DNA of 5,632 bases from JAAZMI01 sp964603615 (GTDB taxonomy: Bacteria > Bacillota > Dethiobacteria > DTU022 > UBA8154): positions 1 to 5,632 of the forward strand of contig CAZRVU010000075.1 in the NCBI GenBank assembly GCA_964603615.1, given 5' to 3'. This document shows positions 1 to 5,088 of this stretch, piece after piece. Within the stretch, counting starts at the first letter, position 1. Each line of letters begins with the position of its first letter. The notes under the pieces were generated by a model, which searched no databases, was not told where the DNA came from, and saw only the letters and a program-made list of their open reading frames with translations. A program made the translations under genes and the position numbers.

Positions 1-1399
1 CTACCTCCCGGCCGAGGGCATCCCGTTCAACGGTCACGGTAGCGCCCAGGGGATCAGTGGTGGCGATCAGGCGGTGACAGGGATCGTATTGAAAACGCAT
101 CTTCTCTTCCCCGGCCACCCGGAAGGAGGTCATATTTCCGGCAGCATCGTAGCCGAACTGCTGGTGCTGGCCTAAGGCGTTGGTGATGTCCACCAGGCGA
201 CGGGCCCCGTCGTAATGGTAGTAGGTGGTCTCGCCGGCAAAGTCTCGGTAGGAGATCAGATTATTGTTGCCGTTGTAGCCATGCTCAGCTCTGGCCGTGG
301 CCGCGTCGATCTCTTTTACGATATTGCCGTTGGCGTCCCGTTCGTAGCCCCGGCTTATCCCCCGCTCGTCAGTAGCCAGCAGGGCGTAGCAACAGTCATA
401 GGCGAGATTTTTCTCCACCCCATCAGGGTGCCGGTATTTGATTAACCTCCCGTTGCCGTCATGTTCAAAGAAGGCCGTATGGCCCAGCTCATCGGTGGCT
501 GAGGCGATCATATAGCCGTATTCATCGTAAACGGCGGAGCTGCTCTCCCCCCCGGAGTGGCGGGTGGTGATAATATTGCCATAGCGATCGTATTCGTGGG
601 ATACTTTTTGCCCGTCAAAAGCGGTGATGCCCACCGGCAGGCCGCGGTCATTGTAGTCGAGGACAATCTTGCGCCCGGCAGGAGAGCGGATCTCCAGCAG
701 GCTGTTTCGATCGTTGTAGCGGTAGCGCCAGCTTTCGCCCAAGGGATTGGTGATCCCGAAAAGATTGCCGCTCTGGTCGTAACTAAAGGAGACCGCCTGC
801 CCGGCCGGGTCGATTTCTTTAACCATCTGCCCCATTGCATCATATTCCCAGCGGGTCAGGCCGCCGTTGCGGTCCCGGTAGCTCACCGGCAGGCCCCTTT
901 CATACTCGAATGAAACCTCCTGCCCCAGACCGTTGACCACTTTTGTAGTCAGCCCGGTCCGGCTCTCGAAGATGGTTTTATTGCTTTCCGGATCGGTGAT
1001 TTCCACCTTCCGGGGCGAGCCGGGAAGGAGGTTGTAGTGGGTGAGGTTGCCATTGGGATCGCTAAATGACGCCAGCAGTTTCTCTTTCCCCGCCAGCCGG
1101 TAGGAGAAGGAAACGGTGCGCCGGCTCTTGCCGGTGATCATTTTTATCAGCGTGCGTCTACTGTCATATTCGTAATCTACGGGGATGCCCATCAGGTCCT
1201 CCGTGTGGATCAGCAGGCCCGCTTGATTGTAGCCGAAGGTGGCCCGCCTACCATCTGGTAGAAGAAAGGCGGTGCAGCGGTGCTGCTGATCAAAGGTGAA
1301 GCGGATCGCCCGCCCGGCGGCATCGGTCACTGTTTCCAGGTTGCCCTCTTTGCTGTAGGCCAGGGTGACTTCATTCCCGTAGTAATCGCTGATCGCGGT
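1..1399 (-). repeat. YD (RHS) repeat array within the large RHS protein
   Basis: From about residue 540 the protein consists of units of roughly 21 residues of the form (Y/F)xYDxxGxLxxxxDxxG. Clear units include FSYDQSGNLFGITNPLG, HEYDRYGNIITT, YERDANGNIVKEID and FGYDAAGNMTSF. About 20 units fit before the window edge. The repeats are degenerate at protein level, and I saw no long exact DNA repeat. In the RHS family these strands spiral into the wall of the cage. Confidence 0.85.
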
Positions 1400-3016
1400 C
1401 AGCCGCCCTAAATTCAGACTGGGCACCCGATCAAAATAGTAATAGATGGGGCTTCCTTTTTCAATGTAAAGCCAGTAAGTACCGTAGTCCAGCAGCCGGT
1501 GAAGAATTCCTAGTGGAGCACGCGCTTCCGCGGGTTGCTTGCTGCTGCCCTCGCCGGCAGCGGTAAAGTTCAGCACCTGCCCCGAGCCTTTGTGGATATT
1601 GACCCGGTTTCCCTTTTGCTCTACCAGCCAATCATAGGTGAAACTCCAACCGGGGCCGAAGATGGTACCGGCGGAGGAAGCGCTGTTGTAGGTTAGGCCT
1701 AAGTCTATATCCGGGCCCAGGCCGCTGCTGCTAAATACCGTATCTTGCACAACCAAGTTCAAAGAGGCGGTGTTGATAAAATAGCGGGGCAGCCCCTGGC
1801 GAACACAGTCCCCCGGCCCGGCACCGCTCTGAAAATTGGTAAAGGGGTTCTCGCCGGGCCAGCCGAAACCGGCCTCCGGCGGCGGCAGATAGTCGTCGCC
1901 GGCAGGATCCCTTTGCCCTTCTTCCGGGGAAGGTTCTCCTTCTCCGGAAGCTGAATCGGTACCCCCGGTGATGCCGGATTCAAAGCCGGCAGCACCCAGG
2001 GCTTCCCCGATTGCTCCGGCCAGCGCTCCGCCGGCCGATCCCCCGGCCCCGCCCAAGGCAGCGGCAATAGCGGCGATGACCGAGATGATCGCCGCGCCCA
2101 GCGGCCCGGCGTGTTTTTCCCAGGGATCGCCGCAACTGCAGGGTACGTTCCAGTCCCGCCCCGAAAAGTCCCCGCCGCTTTGCGATTCCGGACCGGTGAG
2201 GGTGGGGATGTCATCTATACTTTCCAGATCGCGGAACTGAAGCGAATGCAGAACTGCCTCCATCTCCTCCGTGGCCAAGGTCAAGACATTGCTTCGATCC
2301 CAGGAGGGGTCAAAAAGGTTCTCATCATAGAAGACGTCCCACTCCACAGTTATAGAAGCCAGCACAAGAATATCGTTATTTTCACCAGGTAGATAATAGG
2401 CCCAGGCGCGAACGTGGCCTTTAAAATATTTGTCCTCATCAATATATGCATAAACAGTAAACAGGTAGGCTGTCTTGCCGCCGAGAGTGGTCTCCATAAC
2501 ATTGTCGATCCATTCTTTTTCCCCGATGTAAGGGTAATGCTCATAGGTATCCTGGTGAAACCGGGCGGCAAAATCCTCAGCCGAACTGTAGGGTTCCTTG
2601 GGGGCATGAGATAATCTCCCCGATATCTCTTCGGGAAATAATCGACGCACGAGGACAGCGCTAGATGTTCTGTATCCTTCCAGCTCTTCTCCATCCCGTT
2701 TAAGTGCATCGCCGCCGCTGCCAGAAAAAATTAATGCACTATCAGCACGCTTATGATATTCAGTATTATATTCGTCAGAAATATCCCAATGCCCGGGCAG
2801 ACGGTAGGAGGCAACCGGCCACCACCATTCATCCCCGTCAAAATCCACCGGATCACCCGGGTCGTAGGTTGTAGCACAAACCACCCCTACAAATATAATT
2901 ACTCCAAAAAGCAGCAACCCCAAAAATATAAAGAAGCGGTTAAGACACCTTTTCCCCCGCATGTTTATCTTAAATAGGGGCAACCGGGCAAGGAAGCATT
3001 TGTCACCTTTTTTCAT
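1..3016 (-). CDS. Large exported RHS/YD-repeat protein, N-terminal 1005 residues (3' end beyond left edge)
   Basis: The frame is open without a stop from the ATG at 3016 to base 1, so the gene continues past the window. Residues 1-27 are basic, 28-47 are hydrophobic (FFIFLGLLLFGVIIFVGVVC), and a signal peptidase I site is plausible after A48; the C47 context (VVC) is a poor lipobox. Residues ~60-265 form a folded extracellular-type domain, loosely like PsbP-like domains (GGKTAYLF, then FKGHVRAWAYY). Then come a CSC motif (293-295), a Gly/Ala-rich hydrophobic stretch (~304-345), and an acidic/proline linker. Residues ~414-490 match the DUF6531-type RHS entry domain (NTASLNLVVQDTVF, LTYNS, FGPGWSFTYDW). 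From ~540 on are about 20 YD repeats such as YDAMGQMVKEIDPAGQ. Such proteins build a hollow beta-cage that carries a C-terminal cargo; the core end and tip are not visible here. The start overlaps the previous stop as ATGA, and GGGGGTG lies 8 nt upstream. M19 (2962) would give a shorter signal peptide but has no good SD. RHS assignment is firm; the N-terminal domain and function are inferred. Confidence 0.93.
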   Translation of the reverse strand, partial: MKKGDKCFLARLPLFKINMRGKRCLNRFFIFLGLLLFGVIIFVGVVCATTYDPGDPVDFDGDEWWWPVASYRLPGHWDISDEYNTEYHKRADSALIFSGSGGDALKRDGEELEGYRTSSAVLVRRLFPEEISGRLSHAPKEPYSSAEDFAARFHQDTYEHYPYIGEKEWIDNVMETTLGGKTAYLFTVYAYIDEDKYFKGHVRAWAYYLPGENNDILVLASITVEWDVFYDENLFDPSWDRSNVLTLATEEMEAVLHSLQFRDLESIDDIPTLTGPESQSGGDFSGRDWNVPCSCGDPWEKHAGPLGAAIISVIAAIAAALGGAGGSAGGALAGAIGEALGAAGFESGITGGTDSASGEGEPSPEEGQRDPAGDDYLPPPEAGFGWPGENPFTNFQSGAGPGDCVRQGLPRYFINTASLNLVVQDTVFSSSGLGPDIDLGLTYNSASSAGTIFGPGWSFTYDWLVEQKGNRVNIHKGSGQVLNFTAAGEGSSKQPAEARAPLGILHRLLDYGTYWLYIEKGSPIYYYFDRVPSLNLGRLTAISDYYGNEVTLAYSKEGNLETVTDAAGRAIRFTFDQQHRCTAFLLPDGRRATFGYNQAGLLIHTEDLMGIPVDYEYDSRRTLIKMITGKSRRTVSFSYRLAGKEKLLASFSDPNGNLTHYNLLPGSPRKVEITDPESNKTIFESRTGLTTKVVNGLGQEVSFEYERGLPVSYRDRNGGLTRWEYDAMGQMVKEIDPAGQAVSFSYDQSGNLFGITNPLGESWRYRYNDRNSLLEIRSPAGRKIVLDYNDRGLPVGITAFDGQKVSHEYDRYGNIITTRHSGGESSSAVYDEYGYMIASATDELGHTAFFEHDGNGRLIKYRHPDGVEKNLAYDCCYALLATDERGISRGYERDANGNIVKEIDAATARAEHGYNGNNNLISYRDFAGETTYYHYDGARRLVDITNALGQHQQFGYDAAGNMTSFRVAGEEKMRFQYDPCHRLIATTDPLGATVTVERDALGREV

Positions 3017-3960
3017 GCCGCTCGCACCCCCCCCGGGGCTTTTAGGGTGATGCTGAGAATGATCCCGGCGACGAGAACGATTGCTCCCACCAGATAGGGA
3101 AAGTAGGGCAGCGGAACGGCGGTGAGGATAACCCCTAAGGCGCTGCCGGCGGCGAAGCCGGAGATGGCCCGGTTGATAGTGATCTCAGAAGGGATCCGGC
3201 CGCGGGATAGTTTGCGGGCGAGAGCGATCAACAAAGAGCGCACCAGCCCGCCCCTGCTCCAGAGCAACTTTAGACTTAAAAAGAACCCGGCGATCCCGGC
3301 CATGCTGTTTACAAAACTGGCGTTGCCGGTAAAGAAATTAAAGAGGATCAGTGCCGGTCCGAGGCCGAGCATCAGCTCCGCCGCCGCGCTGCCACTTTGA
3401 ATCGCCAGCCCCCCCAGCAGCCCTTTAAAACCGCTTCCCATCTGCTTAAAAGGGTTCTTCCCCGAAAAAAGCGGCATGATCAGCACGCTGAAAAAGTAGG
3501 CGAAGACGGCCTTGCCGATGATCCCGCCAATGGCTCCCCATACCCCGGCATACATCCCCCCCTGGGCAAAGGTCAAAAAGGAAAGGAACTTTACCGGTAA
3601 GGGGTTGATCCCCTGGGCGGCCAACAGGGAAAGGATCAGCCAGAAGACGGCCAGCGCCGCCAGGGGAATGAGCTGTTTAGGATCCTTTAAAAAGTCCGTA
3701 ACGGCCCGGGTGATGATCTGCAGTAGCCCTGTCGGTGCCTGACCGGGAACGCCAGGCCCGCCAACCGTCGCCGCTCCCGGATTCCGGTTATAACCCGTCC
3801 CCGGTATCTGCCTTTTCGTGAACGGCCCCGGAGCTTGATCATGACCGGACCGCGGCGGCCCCGGCGAGGGTCCTTCTGCCCTGGTTTCTACCCCGCAGGC
3901 GGGGCAGAAACCAGCCCCCGGATTAACCGGGGCGCCACAGTTATTACAGAATTGGGACAT
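3013..3960 (-). CDS. Zinc-ribbon multi-pass membrane protein (315 aa), unknown function
   Basis: The N-terminus carries a four-cysteine zinc ribbon (C5, C8, C19, C22; FCNNCGAPV then FCPACG) of the kind common in small Gram-positive membrane proteins. Residues ~25-78 are a Gly/Pro-rich, presumably disordered linker. The rest is strongly hydrophobic, with likely membrane segments near 97-116, 128-148, 150-166, 180-210 (possibly two), 216-233 and 270-307 (two). Polar loops include SGKNPFKQMG and ARKLSRGRIPSE. The zinc ribbon is probably cytoplasmic. The start at 3960 is chosen because AAAGGAG lies 8 nt upstream. A longer reading from 3987 would place that SD inside the gene and add only nine residues before MSQFC. 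It starts 27 bp after the small lipocalin-like frame and its TGA overlaps the ATG of the RHS gene, so the two are almost certainly co-translated. I do not recognise the membrane family. A role in export, anchoring or immunity for the RHS protein is only inference. Confidence 0.9.
   Translation of the reverse strand: MSQFCNNCGAPVNPGAGFCPACGVETRAEGPSPGPPRSGHDQAPGPFTKRQIPGTGYNRNPGAATVGGPGVPGQAPTGLLQIITRAVTDFLKDPKQLIPLAALAVFWLILSLLAAQGINPLPVKFLSFLTFAQGGMYAGVWGAIGGIIGKAVFAYFFSVLIMPLFSGKNPFKQMGSGFKGLLGGLAIQSGSAAAELMLGLGPALILFNFFTGNASFVNSMAGIAGFFLSLKLLWSRGGLVRSLLIALARKLSRGRIPSEITINRAISGFAAGSALGVILTAVPLPYFPYLVGAIVLVAGIILSITLKAPGGVRAA
3025..3031 (-). promoter_or_regulatory. Shine-Dalgarno site supporting the 3016 start of the RHS gene
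   Basis: The minus strand reads GGGGGTG, 8 nt before the ATG at 3016. With one G-U wobble it pairs with the anti-SD over the GGAGGTG register. It lies inside the end of the zinc-ribbon gene, which fits translational coupling through the ATGA overlap. Confidence 0.45.
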
Positions 3961-3968
3961 GAATAAAA

Positions 3969-3975
3969 CTCCTTT
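3969..3975 (-). promoter_or_regulatory. Shine-Dalgarno site fixing the start of the zinc-ribbon membrane protein
   Basis: AAAGGAG on the minus strand lies 8 nt before the ATG at 3960. It favours MSQFCNNCG as the true N-terminus over an upstream in-frame ATG at 3987, which lacks an SD of its own. Confidence 0.75.
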
Positions 3976-3987
3976 CTCTACTTGCAT

Positions 3988-4248
3988 CTATTCGAACTGG
4001 GGGGTAAGATCTAATTGGTCCAGAACCTTCTGGAAAGATTCCTCGCTGATTCGCTTCATGGGAACCCTCATTCCGCTGTAGTCGTCGATTAAAATCAAAG
4101 TATCTTGGCCGGTAAATTCTATGGAACCTGATTCCTCCCACGATTCGAGCCATTGATCATAGTACTGCAGGATCACCTCATTCTGGCGCTGGATTAAACG
4201 GTAATCGCGAACCATCCATTCTTCATAGCACGGCACGACTAGGTCCAT
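3988..4248 (-). CDS. Small lipocalin-like hypothetical protein, from the only in-frame ATG (86 aa); true N-terminus probably further upstream
   Basis: The 86 residues from ATG 4248 contain alternating strand-like segments: YRLIQRQNEVILQYYDQW, GSIEFTGQDTLILIDDYSG and MRVPMKRI, then a short C-terminal helix (SEESFQKVLDQLDL). This resembles the strand pattern of small lipocalin-like or DUF5640-type beta-barrels (IIGxWY...F..dG....G..i.f.gdtLtl.d..g....kRi); the family call is mine from pattern only. The ATG is doubtful as the real start: it has no SD, and the reading frame upstream encodes the expected first strands (NIIGCWYG at about 4320-4297, then GYVKFSANGS running directly into the Met). 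Upstream are only a CTG (4431) and in-frame stops at 4446 and 4458. The gene ends 27 bp before the zinc-ribbon gene and probably shares its transcript. Coding in this frame is likely; whether the product is made, and from which start, is open. Confidence 0.6.
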   Translation of the reverse strand: MDLVVPCYEEWMVRDYRLIQRQNEVILQYYDQWLESWEESGSIEFTGQDTLILIDDYSGMRVPMKRISEESFQKVLDQLDLTPQFE

Positions 4249-4443
4249 TGAACCATTGGCAGAAAATTTAACATATCCTTCTTCGCCGTCATCATCACCG
4301 TACCAGCAACCGATGATATTTTTTTCCGCGGCGCCAAGTATTCCACCGCTTTTGCTCCTGTCTTCGTCCCGGCTTTCGTTTTCACTCCTGCCTCCGCCTT
4401 TTTTGCGACTGGAAAAACGGGAGCTCTCCAGCCACTCTTTCTG
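4249..4443 (-). pseudogene. Upstream in-frame coding remnant of the lipocalin-like gene, without a start codon
   Basis: In the same frame as the ORF at 3988-4248, this stretch is open back to a TAG at 4446-4444. It reads as a charged linker (KKGGGRSENESRDEDRSK at about 4404-4351), then GGILGAAEKNIIGCWYGDDD and GEEGYVKFSANGS. The linker followed by a folded domain is typical of an exported lipoprotein or a zinc-ribbon protein after its N-terminal module, yet no signal peptide, lipobox or CxxC is found in this frame. The only possible start is a CTG at 4431 without a properly spaced SD. The simplest reading is that the N-terminal part is lost or in another frame; recoding is the alternative. 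Confidence 0.5.
4398..4404 (-). other. A AAA AAG slippery heptamer, in phase for a -1 shift into the lipocalin-like frame
   Basis: The minus strand reads GCA AAA AAG GCG in the frame of an overlapping ORF that opens at ATG 4550. The A AAA AAG heptamer sits in the canonical X XXY YYZ phase of that ORF, and a -1 slip continues as GGC GGA GGC in the lipocalin-like frame. The sequence and phase are seen directly; function is not shown. I see no well-placed SD-like stimulator (GGAGAG is about 19 nt upstream) and no strong hairpin just downstream. A simple mutational or sequencing indel in the six-A run explains the same pattern. Confidence 0.3.
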
Positions 4444-4509
4444 CTACAATCAATTAAAAATAAGTGTGAAGTGTCTCCAATGTTTGTGGCAGCGTTGGAA
4501 ACCTTGATT

Positions 4510-4923
4510 TTAATTATCCGGTTTCGCTTCTGTCCAGTTTGCCCCGTCACATTTCAGCCAGGCGCCGTCGGAGCGCAGTTGCCACCAGATGCCCGCAGCA
4601 TCCTGCAAGCGCAGCGCGTTGACCTTTTCTTGAAACTCTTCCAGGGAGATCGCCCCGGCCTGGGCCAGATCGTTCAAGCTGTCGTATTCTTCTCCCAGAA
4701 CGGCAAAGCGTGTTTCTGTTGCGGACGGTTTTTCCCAGTCAACAGGCGGCTCCACTTTGGCCGCCGGCGCTTCGCCTGCTTCGGGGGCAATGGAAGAAAT
4801 TCTGATCAGGTTACCGGCCTGATCGTAAACATAGTGCTTTTTAATCCCGCCATCCAAAGTGACGGTAGCGAGACGGTTCAACTCATCGTAGCTATAGGAA
4901 ATTTTATAGTTTTTCTTTTCCAT
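4510..4923 (-). CDS. Small YD-repeat / SHOCT-like / Trp-rich module protein (137 aa)
   Basis: Three modules are visible. Residues 8-43 form about two RHS/YD repeats (YSYDELNRLATVTLDGG, then YVYDQAGNLIRI). Residues 44-72 are an Ala/Pro/Glu linker. Residues ~79-106 match the SHOCT pattern (YDSLNDLAQAGAISLEEFQEKVNALR), a short helical pair often found at the end of membrane or toxin-associated proteins. Residues 107-133 are Trp-rich (DAAGIWWQLRSDGAWLKCDG then ANW), a module I know from small zinc-ribbon and GYF-like proteins of Gram-positives. There is no signal peptide or membrane segment, so it is probably cytoplasmic. AGAGGTGA lies 7 nt before the ATG at 4923, so the start is well supported. 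It follows the RHS gene end by 165 bp, the place where an immunity gene or orphan RHS tip would be expected. Two YD repeats are too few for a cage; they may dock onto an RHS protein or be a leftover of an RHS gene fused to new modules. Function unknown. Confidence 0.85.
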   Translation of the reverse strand: MEKKNYKISYSYDELNRLATVTLDGGIKKHYVYDQAGNLIRISSIAPEAGEAPAAKVEPPVDWEKPSATETRFAVLGEEYDSLNDLAQAGAISLEEFQEKVNALRLQDAAGIWWQLRSDGAWLKCDGANWTEAKPDN

Positions 4924-4930
4924 CTGTCTA

Positions 4931-4938
4931 TCACCTCT
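4931..4938 (-). promoter_or_regulatory. Shine-Dalgarno site of the YD/SHOCT-like small protein
   Basis: AGAGGTGA on the minus strand lies 7 nt upstream of the ATG at 4923. It is a near-consensus site that supports this start and shows the gene is translated independently of the RHS gene upstream. Confidence 0.7.
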
Positions 4939-4968
4939 TACTTCCCTGTAAATCCAGTTATTCCGGAC

Positions 4969-4983
4969 TGCCAGCTACTGGCA
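4969..4983. repeat. Perfect inverted repeat, 6-bp arms, 3-nt loop
   Basis: TGCCAG-CTA-CTGGCA is a perfect hairpin 46 bp upstream of the ATG at 4923. Its small loop makes it either a compact RNA hairpin in the leader of the YD/SHOCT-like gene or an operator-like dyad. No U-run follows on either strand, so it is a poor terminator. Confidence 0.4.
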
Positions 4984-5042
4984 ATCATTACTGCCTTCTG
5001 CTGCTTCCCCGGCGCCGCCTGCCTACAGCTACCGGCAGATTC

Positions 5043-5070
5043 CCCGGCATTTTACAGCTTGGTTGCCGGG
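5043..5070. repeat. Perfect inverted repeat, 7-bp GC-rich arms, downstream of the RHS stop
   Basis: CCCGGCA (5043-5049) pairs with TGCCGGG (5064-5070) across a 14-nt loop. It begins 18 bp after the TAA of the RHS gene on the minus strand, so it would form at the 3' end of that mRNA. The long loop and lack of a U-tract make it a weak terminator candidate; mRNA 3'-end protection is an alternative. Confidence 0.4.
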
Positions 5071-5088
5071 ATGTTACCAATTATAGGC

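Larger units (their letters stand above)
4924..5088. other. Intergenic region between the RHS gene end and the small YD protein
   Basis: These 165 bp contain no ORF with coding character. They hold two perfect inverted repeats (listed separately), a weaker CTGCC/GGCAG pair at 5019-5038, and the SD of the next gene. I see no T-tract after any stem, so no clear intrinsic terminator, and no convincing -35/-10 pair. Whether the RHS gene and the small-gene block share a transcript cannot be decided from the sequence. Confidence 0.6.

Noticed and set aside
557..913. 118-residue plus-strand ORF
   Set aside because: It lies antisense inside the YD-repeat array; the minus-strand frame gives clear YD repeats, so this is a shadow.
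1759..2214. 151-residue minus-strand ORF rich in Pro/Arg
   Set aside because: It is an out-of-frame reading of the Gly/Ala-rich and linker part of the RHS gene, whose own frame is open throughout.
2350..2709. 119-residue minus-strand ORF with a hydrophobic end
   Set aside because: It is a shifted frame within the N-terminal domain of the RHS protein and has no SD or domain signal.
2870..2878. Lipoprotein lipobox at C47 of the RHS protein
   Set aside because: The residues before the Cys are V-V, without the required small residue (A/G/S) at -1; signal peptidase I cleavage after A48 fits better.
4239..4550. 103-residue minus-strand ORF from ATG 4550
   Set aside because: It overlaps both neighbours, lacks an SD, and its second half is a shifted reading of the lipocalin-like frame. 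I keep it only as the possible zero frame of a frameshift, not as a gene.
4951..4991. Possible promoter TTGCCA-17 bp-ATAACT before the small YD gene
   Set aside because: The -35-like hexamer fits, but the -10 is far from TATAAT, and the -35 overlaps the hairpin arm; too weak to list as a feature.
5043..5070. Intrinsic terminator after the RHS gene
   Set aside because: The stem is perfect but short, the loop is 14 nt, and there is no run of U on either strand.
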